In this document: piece by piece, positions 46,741-58,063 of the stretch
Position numbering within the stretch: the first letter of the stretch is position 1
How the letters are laid out: every line of letters begins with the position of its first letter
Source of the DNA: Phallus indusiatus
Lineage: Eukaryota > Basidiomycota > Agaricomycetes > Phallales > Phallaceae
Length of the DNA stretch: 64,000 nt
NCBI GenBank assembly: GCA_027605045.1
Contig: JAQFWX010000016.1
Location: forward strand, 464,551 to 528,550
Direction: 5' to 3'
The notes under the pieces: generated by a model
Databases searched by the model: none
The model's input: only the letters and a program-made list of their open reading frames with translations
Told to the model about the DNA's origin: nothing
Position numbers and translations under genes: made by a program

Positions 46741-47460
46741 ATGCCCCCATTGGTACTGATAACAAATGTCAAAGTTCCAGATGTAAAGGAGTTTGTTCTC
46801 GACTTTTCTAAAGTATGTGTCTTTTAGCAAATTGAGATTTCCCACTGTCGCCAGGCACTGGCACTGGGGCGGTGATTTCATTTTGTGGCGATGCAACCGA
46901 CTGATCCACGAGGTCACTTGTGCTATTTAGGTGTCAGCGAAAAGTGAGATGCTTTCCACAATCGCACCGTATTTTCCTTTTTCGCTGAACAGTTTTGGTA
47001 ATCTCTTAGTTCTCAATAAACCGGAGAAATACATCTCTATTAACTACAACTATGATCCTTATTTGACATTTGGTGGAACTTTTGAGCCGGCTCTTTTGCT
47101 TAATATCGTTCGTCCTTTTTTTCTCTCTTATCACGCGCATCATTTGTTGACACCTTGTACAGATTTCTCTCGACAATATCAATCCCGAGTCTAATCTTCA
47201 GTACAGCGCAGCCTTTTTTGATTATCTCAAAGAGAAGCTGGGTGTACCCGGGGATCGGGGTTACATGTACGTTACTTCTCTTATGAGTCATTTCTTTGAT
47301 ATTAATCCCTTTTTCCTAACTGTCAGACATTTTAATGATCCAGGAAGAGCCTATATAGGGTGGGTTGTTCAATTACCTTCTGTTCTTGTCATTCCTCGTC
47401 TTAAACTATTAATTTCTACCTAGACACAATGGTACGACATTTGCCACAATTTTCAAGTAA
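46741..47460 (+). CDS. MIF-family tautomerase
   Basis: Homologue of macrophage migration inhibitory factor, a small beta-alpha-beta trimeric keto-enol tautomerase; its physiological substrate in fungi is unknown. Six exons give 118 residues: 46741-46812, 46931-46943, 47010-47107, 47163-47266, 47327-47359, 47424-47460. It starts MPPLVLITNVKVPD, so the catalytic Pro2 is exposed after Met removal. Further family motifs are KPEKYISINYNYDPYLTFGG (the conserved core strand), EPALL, YLKEKLGVPGDRGYIHFND and HNGTTFA, equivalent to the closing WNNSTFA-like segment. The length matches the family. One exon is 13 bp. The promoter region is duplicated at the window end, so a second copy probably follows beyond 64000. 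Confidence 0.88.
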
Positions 47461-48600
47461 TACATGAAACGTATATACGTCTGTATATAACCAATGAACA
47501 AACAGAAAGGCACCATTATGCTACTATTTTTTTTCAAATGTGCCCAAAATGTGCCTCGGACTCAAATACAGAATCAGACTCCGACTGATGACGTAAAAAA
47601 AATCGTTCTTCCTTCCGAAAAAAAAACGTCGCAACTAAAAGTTCTCGGCAATCGCAATAGGGCGATGCTCACTTTGAATTACATGCATTCAAAATTCCTC
47701 AACGAACAAGTTAGATTTCATTGGTAAATATCATCCAAATTACCTTGCTTGTCGCAAAATATGTAGCGACTCGGATACACTCGCGATACCCATGATTAGT
47801 AAGTTAATAATTCAGCCACTTGTCTCTCTCTCTCTCTGAATCTGTTCAAAAGTCACTATAGTTAACTGTATGACCTGCGAGCGAATCCCGTTCCTTTTTC
47901 CTATCAAAATCATGCGTATAATACAGCTTCCTCACTCCTTATACATCGAAGAGCTTTTTGCCAGCAACAAGCTAGTAACAACATCCCATCAATATGTTGG
48001 GATCTTTAGTGTCAAATATAAAATTAGGATCTCACGTATTGAATGATGTTCGACGGTCTTTCTTTTGATAGAATGAATGGCCTGTCAGTGGGTTCATTGG
48101 TTGTACGTCTGCTTCCGCACACCTTTCAACAAATGATTTGACAATATATAAATAGTATAGGTTCCTTACTCGGAATGAGTAGTTCGTTTCCTGTGGCTTG
48201 ACTGACAGATACATCGAAATAATACCGGCTCAACCCGACGAGAGGATGCAATTTATTCCTGTAGTGGCCACCCAAAACTTCCAAGTCCATATCAGATACC
48301 GTTTCACCGGATGCATCATATGGTTTGAAACAATCATATCCAATGTCTAGGCTCTATTTCAATGTCACCCCTTAGAATCTACATCTAGAATTGATTCGAG
48401 ATGGATAATACCATGTGATCCTCAACTTCGATGTGGCTGTACTCCAGAGCGCCATAAATCGTGGGTCGTAGTATGGTACCATTAAACACGTTGATCATAC
48501 TTCTCAATTGGACTCAAATAGCTGTTTGACTCGTATTTTAGGCCCCCCTCTCAAAATTTTATCGAGTCAGACGTGATTCGTGCTTTTCCTCGTCATCATA
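47461..48600. other. Spacer MIF to DUF6533-like pair
   Basis: No supported gene. A (CT)n run lies at about 47823-47837. The Lys-rich open frame at 47494-47727 lies directly behind the MIF stop and shows no family feature. Confidence 0.5.
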
Positions 48601-50351
48601 ATGAGTGCGTCGCCCATTGGTAGTAACATGACTGCTGCAGTCATAGAATCCATAATTCAAGAGGCTTACCAAACGTATGCCCTAATACCTTTTCTCTCAA
48701 GAGGTTAATTTAAATACTTCTCATATATTAGTTATGTCTACAATTTGGTTTTCCTTAGTGCTTTGGGTGAGCTCGTCCAAATGTCTAAACCTCGAAAGAG
48801 CTCTAGTTCATGACAGACAAACACTTCAGCACTCCTTTTTTACACCACAGTATTAAACTTCGCGGATGAAGTAGAGTACATATGGAAAAAATCATTCAGT
48901 CTTCCTGCTTTACTCTACTTTTTTACACGATACGCCGGCTTGGCTGGTCACGGATTGGGGTTTGGACTAAACTTTCTACCGACGGTCAGTCTAATCGCCG
49001 TTCATGACTTCACCCTTTTCTGAAAGCCGAAATAATTACGCAGCTCGGAAGGTACAACTTGATAATTAACTACTTTTTCAAGCACTGAGAGTTTAAAGGG
49101 CTTGTGATGTGATTATCGACACAGGAAACGTCATGGATATCTTTGGGTATATTGGTGTCCAAGGTTATTAGCTTTCCCGCATGGTTCTACAAAAAAATTC
49201 TCTCATAATCTCTAAAAGGTCTGCTGATCACACGAACGTATGCCCTGTGTCGGGGGAATAAGATTGTAGCTGGCGTTTTAGTCTCTGTATTTCTCGCAGG
49301 ATTGGGATTGGACCTCTTTGGTAATTACCGGCATGCAAGTGAAGAGCAGAGTTCTCACACATATTATCCAGCTGTGATCAAGTTTAATGGATGTACCGTC
49401 GAGTAGGTGGCACTGTTGCTTTATGATTTCATAGTTTGACGGGGGGACTATCTCTAGGGAAACTCGTATGTTGATATACTATTGAACGAAGTTCCTTCGG
49501 AAGTTTAAGCCTTTTATAGCTGGAGAAGCCACATCCAATCTTGTCGAAAATATCCTGACCATCATAGTTGACGTTATCGTATTTGGTACCTGTCTGTGGA
49601 AAGTCTGGGGAACGTGGAAATTAGGACGGGAAGCGAATAGTTCCCGGCAGAGTTCGCACAGTAGCCATTTTGCTTCTATACTTTTTAAACAAGGTAAATC
49701 CTTTATGGTATTGATTATTACATACGTGGTTGAAGTATCTGATCAACCATCTTTAGTAATATCGCGATTTTGGTTAGTGCAAAATATACCACAGCAGATT
49801 CTGTGATTTTATTAGTCCTTCTTCTTTAGCTTTGTGATCGTTACGACTGTTATTGGCACGATAAGTCAACCGGTACGTCGTCGCGAGCATTTAATAACGC
49901 CCAATATTTTCTAGTTCCTCAATTCTTTCAGTTTGTGAACGTAAGCACGTCGCTACAAGTACGCTTCAAGTGCCTCTAATGAAATATTTGATATGATCAG
50001 TCTTCTTTGGTATTGGAACTCGAATTCTACCAACAGGTGTAAGCTTATTCCGCTTTTTGTCAATCAACACCAGCTCTTCACATCTTTTTGCATGCTAGCC
50101 TTTCGATTGTTCTAATTGCCGATTTTACATTGGATCTGCGTCGACATAATTCCATGGCCATTGAAGCTAATCATGATGAAAACGGTTCTGTTTCGGGAAT
50201 TCAGTTCCGAAGCGCGCTACAAAATATTCATCAAAGTATTCTTGTTGAAATGGGAGAGCATGATATGAGGGAGGAAGGTAATGATGACATCCCTGGGTTC
50301 TCAGATGGAATAGAGCCTAGTCAAGACCAGACTGTGCATTTACATGTATAA
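48601..50351 (+). CDS. DUF6533-like multi-pass membrane protein (upstream type)
   Basis: The only complete upstream-type member. The ATG at 48601 opens MSASPIGSNMTAAVIESIIQ. Visible segments are VLNFADEVEYIWKKSFSLPA with LLYFFTRYAG, GYIGVQGLLITRTYALCRGN, VLVSVFLAGLGLDLFG, then TIIVDVIVFGTCLWKVWGTW, SFVIVTTVIGTISQP and the last exon with IADFTLDLRRHNSMAIEAN. It ends with an acidic tail (MREEGNDDIPGFSDGIEP). Expected topology is about seven helices in an internal or plasma membrane; function unknown. It differs from the downstream type across the N-terminus and tail. Truncated 3' remnants of the same type lie at 40.1 and 60.7 kb, each again just upstream of a downstream-type gene. Only outer coordinates are given because one internal junction is unclear. 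Confidence 0.7.
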
Positions 50352-51401
50352 GCATGAGCACAGAGAGAGAGAGTCGTTAATCATATTGTAAATTAAGTCG
50401 TCGAATCTGGAGTCAATATTTAACTTTAATCTCATCATTTGAATCGCGATGACTTGAAACTAAAAATATCTTGTTTGTCGATTGTATGGAAACCCAGCGA
50501 TTGCGGGTTGCTGCAGCGTTGACTATGACTTGGACAGATGAGCTGATGTCTCGCACGAGTTCACAACTTCACATCTCCACGATCCACATGTAGTATGTGA
50601 CAGAGTCACGCGTTTGCGTCCTGATGGAGACCGTGACAGTAGTTGTGTCAGGTTTTACTGACACGTACTTTTTGTAGCTATCGTGAGTTTTTCGTGTCTT
50701 TTTTGTTCTCTAACAAATGAACAGGTTCCGATTGTCAAATATGACCCATAGTCTGGAAGTGGATAGCAACTTTCGGGTTGAAAATCTTGTAACAGATCAG
50801 TGATGGAAGCTAAACTTGCTCTAGAAGACACATCCTCTCACAGCCTCGTTCTTTGAATGCACATGCTCGTTGGACCTGCATCAAAAATTGTTTTCCCCCA
50901 TTATCAGCTGTTGCAACCCTCGTTGCTGTCATATGCCGACATCACAAATGTGTTTTCCCTAACACACAACGCTCAAAGTCTTCCAAGTCCTGCGCGCTGA
51001 GTATGTGGGAAATGAATACAGGAAACACTTGTGTTCGCTAAAATTAGCGGATCGTTTTGTTGTGGATATCTGGTCTCGTGCTTATTCAAAAATTGTTCAT
51101 GTCATGATAAGAAGACCGATTCCGAGTCAAGGTATCGGGATAACTTGTTCCGTTCTCTAATTATGTCGTTGCAACCGATGGTCCGCAGAGCAAATCACTT
51201 GCAAATTTTTCGAACTTCTCTACAGCAGCACAACTCGAATCAGGTTCTTGATTGTAATTTCATCGTCGAAGAGGCACCCATACATTACAGTATATAAGTC
51301 ATATGAAATTTCAATACAGTTATTTTGACATTCAGACCTTCTGTGTAACTCCCGCCTCGGTCTTTTCAAGGTCAAAACGAGCTCCTGGTCATCGTCTCAA
51401 C
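50352..51401. repeat. Spacer and promoter between upstream- and downstream-type genes
   Basis: No gene. Homologous to 60790-61929 and, more weakly, to 40270-41088 (shared TTTAATCTCATCATTTGAATCGCGATG-type block, GGGTTGCTGCA/GGGTTGTTGCA, AACAGATCAGTGATGG, GGATAACTTGTTCCG). A TATA-like TATATAAG lies at 51291-51298, 104 bp before the next ATG. Confidence 0.65.
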
Positions 51402-53131
51402 ATGAACAATCCTAACAATAGCCTTACACCGGCAATGGTAGAAGCTATAATTCAAGAGACTTATCAGACGTACGTGACTATATTCTCACAATAATTAACC
51501 AATGAATATTTGCATCCGAATATAGTTTTGTCTACAATTGGATTTTCATTGGCGCATTGTGTGAGGCTCTATCCAAATCAGACCTAAGCGTGTTATTATT
51601 GACTAAAATCTCTCAGCATTACTTGTCTACACAACCTTACTGAGCGCTGCAAACGAAGTGGAATACATATGGTCTAAACCGTTCAGTATTCCCACTTTAC
51701 TCTATGTTTTTGCACGATACGGCGGGGGTATAGCCTCCCACGCATTTGCCTTCGGGACAAACTTTCTACCAGTAAGTCTCGTGTCTGAAGATTTAAGGGT
51801 TGATAGTAAACTTTCATTTAGGCAGGAAGGTGAGATTTCATGATTCCAAAACTAGAAGAGGAAGCTGCAATAAAGTCGAAGAGCTTGTAATATCATTGCT
51901 GACATAGCAAATTCTGCGAACATCTTAGGGTATATTGGTGTTCAGGGTTGGTCGTTCATTGAACTTGAATAGAACAGGGTTTTTCTAAATTTCAGCAGGC
52001 TTGTTGATCGCGCGAACATATGCATTGTGTCAGGGAAACAGAATCATATCTGTGACCTTGGCACTAGTTTTTTTGACAGGATTAATATTAGATCTCCATG
52101 GTAAGATATTTTTCGTAAACGCGGTATTTCAAAATAGAGCTCACACCCTAATAAGGTATAATAACCCTGAATGGGTGTATCATAACGTCAGTAACTAGTT
52201 AAAATTCTCATGAGACTCTGTTGACTTAATGATACCTAGCGAAACCGGTATGTTCGCGCTTGTAGAAGAATCCGAATAATGCGCATAAAGCTTATCCAAA
52301 CCAACCCTTTCAGCCCAAGGGGAACTCTTAAATCTTCTTGGTAATATATTCACCATTGTAACCGATGCTATTGTATTCGGGGCATGCTTATGGCAAGTGT
52401 GGGGAACATGGAAATTAAAACGGGAAACGAGGGCTGAAAACCGTCGTGACTTGGTTTCCAAGCTTTTCGGGCAAAGTAAGTTTGTTAATTTTTTAGAAAG
52501 CTGTGTCTGACGTCAAGTTGTTATTTTAGTCATATCCAGGTTTTGGTAAGCGTTTCGCATAGACTGTTTAGACAATCACTCCAACGTTTTCGCTAGCTTC
52601 GTGGTGGTGACCACCCTTATTGGCACAATCATTCAGCCAGTATGTAAAACTATCGTCACATTCACTGTCACTCGTCATTCATTCTTTTTCATTTTTTCAG
52701 ATTTTGAAAGTAAGCATGCTCCTGTAATGCTTTCGGGATGTCGTCTTAACGATCAGCAAACATTGACAGTCTTCCTTGATCCTCGTTTTCGAAACCATCC
52801 AACAAGCGCAAGTCTATTTTAACTTTTTATACGTCTTCAGTTCACTAAAGTTTCCGAAATTAGTTTGTCAGTAATTCTAATCGCTGACTTCACACTAGAC
52901 CTTCGCCGCCACAGTTCGGCTACAATGGAACCTGATAGGAATGCCCCTTCGTTCTCAATGATTCAGTTTAATAACGTGCTTCAACGTTTACATCAATCAA
53001 TCATCACAGAAATGGGGGAACCAGAATTTACGGTGGCGGATAGCTGCCATGATGGTGATGTCTCCGACGCTGAGCTGCAAGATAATGCCGGCGCCAGTCC
53101 ATCCCAACATCAACCCGCGCTCCCTGTGTGA
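51402..53131 (+). CDS. DUF6533-like multi-pass membrane protein (downstream type, copy 2)
   Basis: The ATG at 51402 opens MNNPNNSLTPAMVEAIIQET. Segments in order: FVYNWIFIGAL, VYTTLLSAANEVEYIW with KPFSIPTLLYVFARYGGGIA, NSANILGYIGVQGLLIARTY with ALCQGNRI, LALVFLTGLILDLHG, VTDAIVFGACLWQVWGTWKL and the closing SVILIADFTLDLRRHSSATM followed by an acidic tail. All these pieces are open, and the nearest splice signals (for example GACATAG before the GYIGVQ exon) are present. It is closest to the copy at 61930-63631. A TATA-like box lies at 51291. Function unknown. Confidence 0.72.
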
Positions 53132-53465
53132 TTAGGTCTTAGGTCCCACGCGCACGTCCGAATCGTTGTGTGGCGGAGAGTAGGTGGTCCAATAGCTATT
53201 GCGGTTTCTTCGATAATTCATGTATATTACCTCACCTCGTTTGTAGACCGTTATTTATTACTCTCTCGTGTTAGTGTTGCCCACGGCTGGCTACGGCTGG
53301 CTAACGAGCCAATTACATGGCTGCCGGCTTATTTTTATAGCCGGCTTGAATGAGCCGATTGTATTAGCTCAGCTTAGTTTGGAGCCGGCCTTAAGCCGGC
53401 TTCTTAGCCGATTAGCATGTCATATTACCATAATGGGCATAATGGACGAATCCTTACAAAATTAG

Positions 53466-56400
53466 TTAAGGCGAAGTAAAATCAGTACTATCATCCTCCC
53501 ATGATCCATTGCTATCACTGAAACACTCTAAACCTGAGTCAACCTCTTCATCAAGCTTCCAACCTTCGACATCATCTTGATATTCATTTTCCTCTTCAAC
53601 CGTGTCTTCGGTACAATGCCAATGACGTGTGAAGTTAAATCTGTCTGTATTTATTGCATACTTTAGTAGTTGTAATTCCTCCATTAATGCAGGTTTGATC
53701 CGATTTCGCTTTAGAGTGTCTGTTTCGGCAGCAGATGAGAATGCTCGCTCTGCCGCAACAGATGATGCTTGTACTGGAAGGATATCCAGTGCAATACGAA
53801 ATAAAGTCGGGTATCGATCTGAGTTTCTCTAATAAATAAGTAAATATACTGATATTTGAAATAAAAACAAACTTACATCCCACCACTCAATGATATCAAC
53901 ATTTTCCGGGTTAGGATAGGTATCTAGAACATTAGGACCGAAGTATCGTTCAAACTCCTCCTTAATAGGGCAAGCAGATGCTTGTCGTGAGGAAATACTA
54001 TTCGGCTCATCAAGAAAATCACCGTAAAGTTTAAATCTTATATCCTTTTGAGGGCTTTGATGATGACTGGATGGGACAGATGGTGTGGGTGGCGTCATTT
54101 TGGTTTGGTATTTGTAAAGCTATATAAATATGTCAATGGTGTAACCCAATATTGAAAAATAATATAATTCAAACCTCTTCAAAAATCACCTCACGAGCAA
54201 AAGTGACACCACTTTTAGACCATTTACGTTCAAACCATCTCATACGCATTGATGGATGAATAGCTGGAATGGGATGGGTTTTATAACATGCGCTGATAAA
54301 AGATAACATACCAATCGCAAGGATAAATAGTTTTGAAAAAACTCGCTCGTTGTAATTCTTCTGCATATTGTCAATTCCAGCTTGTATGGCATGTTTCATA
54401 TATGAATATTTCTGCTGATTTGCTGCTTCTTTCAATGATGCTAAAACACTCTCATAGGCAGGCAGCGAACAGGCCAGCATTGGTGTAGATTCTCGAGACA
54501 TCATTTCTTGCAAAATATATGGACGCTGAATTGTGTCAGATAATTACATTGAGATAAATAGGAACATACCTCAAGAATGTCACCAATATGTTCTAAGACA
54601 GTCCACTCCGACTCTGTCAATTTGGTGTGCTTGAAGATGTCAGGACGCCTTGCTATATAGACCTCAAGTAATAGTTAAATAATTGATCAACTAACACATA
54701 TGTAGTACATACCTGTCTTAAAAGGCACATGCGTGTAATGCTCAGATATGTTGAACCCCAGCGGGTGGGCATGTCCCGGATCGGAATCACTTTTGGTAAC
54801 TGAACGACACTTTCTTGGCCATTGGTTTTGGCCTTCCATTTTTCTGTCCCATTCCCATAGCCAATTAAAGTTGTAAACTCATTGCGGCGAATTTGTGACA
54901 TACAAATGAGATTTATAATCTCACGCGCAATTGCTATTGGATCTCTTTTCAGAGCATCGTCAAGGTCCTGTGTGAGAAGATAGGCAGGTTCTTCGAAGTC
55001 AGAGCGGAATTTTGCCGTAGGGTTTTGTCGTGCCTTAGAGGCAGTTAGCGCATCGACCATCGCATTCACAGCCAGGTGAAGAGTGTGTGGAAAACATCTG
55101 CATAACGAGTTAGATCACCTTGAAAGAAGTCACAAAACCTTACATGACTTGTGAATGAAGAGTGTCAAATGCCATATCCTGGGCCAACAGTAGATGTTCA
55201 TAATCCTGTGCCATTGCTATCATATTAGCCGCTCCATCCGTGCTAATACTACGGACCTATAATAATATGTGAATATAAGAACAAATAGATTTCAATTAAC
55301 TTACTTTCCCTGTAATACCCGCTCTATCTGTTATCTTAAGTAGCGCTTTAGCAAGCACTTGTCCGGTATGACGACCAGGTGTAGGGAGAAAAGCAATCAA
55401 TGCTGATTTCAACACAAGCTTGCCTTGAGACGAAGCTTTATTTGTCAGTCTCATGAAGTGGGCCGTCACACCAAGGTAGGCACGCATTTCTTTATCGTCC
55501 CAACCATCAATGGTCAAGGCAATCATTCCCTCTGACCCCTAAATCCATTTTAGATATATATACTCAGAGTCAAGCTATAATGAATAATATTTACCTGTAA
55601 TTCTGATTTGAGTTTATCAAAGTACTGCGCATGAATGGTTGATATCAAGCGTCTAATGGTAGTCTGGTGTGGTATATCCTTGTCTTCCAAAGTGTCCCGG
55701 AGAAATAAGATGAAGTTGCGAAAGGGTGGGTATTCGACAAGGTTGATCGACTATGAAAGATTGTTATTGTAAGTTGGCTGTAAAATGTTCGACATACCTC
55801 ATCAAACCCAACCATCCATTCAACTAACAACTTCCTGAATTTATCCTTGGTAAATGGAATACGATGCACTCCAGCCTTGGTTCGGCCCATAAGTTTTTGC
55901 AGTTCTACGCTTCTTGGCCGCCAACCGTACTTCTGACATGCATTCACGAATTCGTCTTGATGCAAATTAATAAGGTGTTTTCGAAGAGTACCGGTACTTG
56001 TTTTTGTCAGGGTACGCTACCGCCGTCTCTCATTTTCTTATTTATTATCATCGGCATCATTTCGTTTCTATCTTATTTATCATTTCCATATTTTACTTTC
56101 ACTCTCCGTTTCCTTGTTCTGTCTCTATTTCACTTTCTTTACTCGCGCGCATTGCGCGCTTGTACCCGGCGTGATGCCCGTGACATCACGTCGCTTAAGT
56201 TCGGTTTGGGTGCCTGGCACTTAGCTGTGTCAGGGCCGCACGCTGCGTCGTTGTTTTATGTATATAGTAGCTGTACCTAGAGTGAGGGTCCCTAAGCTTG
56301 TTCTCTTAGGATCCCCTCCCTCTAGGTGAGTAGTTAGTTTCCCTTCCAATATATTATCTTAGGATCCCCTCCCTCTAGCCTGAGCTGAGTAGCCCTAACA

Positions 56401-57510
56401 GTTTTCGGAGCATAAACACCCACTTTTGGACCGAGAATAGTTAATTTCGGATTAGAAATACATTTCATGCGATAATTACTATGAAATAAATGAGAAGACA
56501 ATGGAAATATAAGTTTTAAGACATACCTGCACAGTTTACAGAGAGTACTCTGAGCGGGTGTTAGGGCGACTCAGGGCACACACCTAGAGGAGGGAAAACC
56601 TAAGATCTATTGAGGGACAACGACTAACTACTCACCTAGAGGAGGGAAAACCTAAGAGAACAAGCTTAGGTATCCCCCTCTAGGGAAAACGCATATAAGT
56701 ACCGAATATGAGGTGCCCGACTGATCTCCATGGGATCCGAGGAGATACAAACAGAAATCGAAAGAAATCGAAGAAATCGAGAAATCGAGGGAACTAATGG
56801 AGACGGCAAAGTACGGGAAATGAAGGAAATCGTAATACGAAATGAAACCGAAAGAAATCGAAGAAATCGAATAATCGAAAGGGGTGCTAGCGTACCGTGA
56901 CAGCGGGGTCACCATCTTCGGCCTTTTCAAAGAAAAACCAGACGTCTTCAGCATTATTCCCCCTTGGAAGAACAGCAACAGGGCCTGACAGGACTGTGCG
57001 AACCTCCGGTTCAGCAGGTGGATCAAACCGTTGGGGGCCATGTAATGTAGGAGTTGCTGTGAAGGCGGGTGACGGAAGAGAAGGTTCTGGTGGCCCAGTA
57101 AAGTCGGAGGGCTGTGAATGGGCTTCATCATCGGTGTCATTAAACATGCGGGATATCTCGTTTGAAAAATCCTCCTCTTCATTGCGTGCAAGACACTGTT
57201 GCCTGTTTCGTTCTCGTTGCCTGCGCTGTTGAGCCTCAGCCCGCTTGGTTGGTGGCTTCAGACCTTCTTTCTGGGGCTTGGGCTTGGGCTTGGGTTGTGG
57301 TGCGATGACGTCTGTCAAGGTCAAGTCATAATTGTCATCTGTGGTAATATAGCGAATGGCATCTTGATATCGTGCATTACCAGTAGCACCCCGTGTTTGC
57401 ATACAATTGACATTATGCATAACGGACAGAACGGTGAGTGGCGAAGGATCAGAATTGAGGAATGGAGGAGCGTCAAGTAGATTTTTAGTTTTTTTCTTAC
57501 GGGTAGACAT
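53466..57510 (-). CDS. hAT transposase (BED finger, RNase H-like, hAT dimerisation)
   Basis: Minus-strand gene. Exon 1 (57510, or 57666 if the upstream ATG is used, to 56896) encodes a basic, Pro/Lys-rich N-terminus and the start of a BED-like finger (DVWFFFEKAEDGD). Splicing over 56895-56017 joins it in frame to TKTSTGTLRKHLINLHQDEF. Then come the first catalytic Asp in MIALTIDGWDD, the CFPHTLHLAV motif, the helical insertion, RGMPTRWGS-like RDMPTRWGSTY and the C-terminal dimerisation block DILPVQASSVAAERAFSSAA with its conserved Glu. It ends in an acidic tail. Internal introns have good signals, and I found no stop or frameshift in exonic regions, so the element may still be autonomous. Exact limits of some middle exons were not fixed. 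Confidence 0.82.
56011..56896. mobile_element. 886-bp TIR element forming an intron of the transposase (introner-like)
   Basis: The segment is bounded by GGTACGCTA (56011-56019) and its exact complement TAGCGTACC (56888-56896). On the minus strand the first TIR supplies the donor (ACG|GTACGC) and the second the acceptor (GGTAG|CGTACC). Removal of 56895-56017 joins two phase-0 exons and reconnects the BED-finger region. Interior ends are pyrimidine-rich on one strand, with a GAAATCGA tandem series at 56755-56880. No coding capacity is seen. Whether the 9-bp TIR is the element's own end or partly duplicated target is not resolved. Confidence 0.65.
56262..56696. repeat. Inverted repeat inside the 886-bp element
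   Basis: Left arm about 56270-56345 and right arm about 56575-56696 are inverted copies sharing CCTAAGCTTGTTCTCTTAGG and CCTCTAGGTGAGTAGTTAGT. A partial extra copy of the TTAGGATCCCCTCCCTCTAG block is at 56352-56379. The arms could form a long hairpin in RNA or mark a nested smaller element. Confidence 0.6.
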
Positions 57511-57666
57511 GAGAATGAACGAACAATATTTTTTCAATGGTTTTATACTTTTCAGGACATCTGGGATGTCCGATGGATAACGCACTCTGGCGCTCCGTGC
57601 GAGCCAATGTTCGAAAGCATCTAGAAAATCCATAGTTAAATTGAATAGCGGCAAGGGTTGAAACAC

Positions 57667-58063
57667 AATGTCAGGTTATCCCTGAACAAAAAAAGAGAGA
57701 GAAAAAAACTTGCCATTCAAAAAATGGTTAAACATGGTTTACGTCTGCTTGGAAATACTTGCTGCGCGTGTGCGTGTTGTAACTGTGTACACCTGGGGAA
57801 ACTCCGAAACACCGCTCACTTCCGTCAATTTAATTCCCCCTGGTTTTGTATACAAGCGGGAACCAAAAGATTGGTTTAAACCCAGAGTTGAGATATAAGA
57901 TCTTGAATCCTAACAAAAAATAGATGTTTATTTTTTTCTCTAAAATGTGTATACAAATTAAATCATGCAAAGAATGTGCCGCTTGTTCAGTGTTGTTGTT
58001 GTTGCTGTTGCTACCAGCTCAACCGGTCAGGCCATACAGATGCTGAACAAGAGTCACAGCAGG
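57667..58063. other. hAT interior: transposase promoter and 5'-most end of the VTS1-like fragment
   Basis: Contains the transposase 5' region and, from about 57960 to 58063 read on the minus strand, coding-like sequence (VTLVQHLYGLTG, Asn-rich run) that continues the VTS1-like fragment interrupted by the MITE. Confidence 0.45.

Noticed and set aside
56652..57232. ORFs on both strands around the transposase 5' exon (56652-57191 minus, 56897-57232 plus)
   Set aside because: One runs through the intron-forming element and the other is antisense to exon 1.
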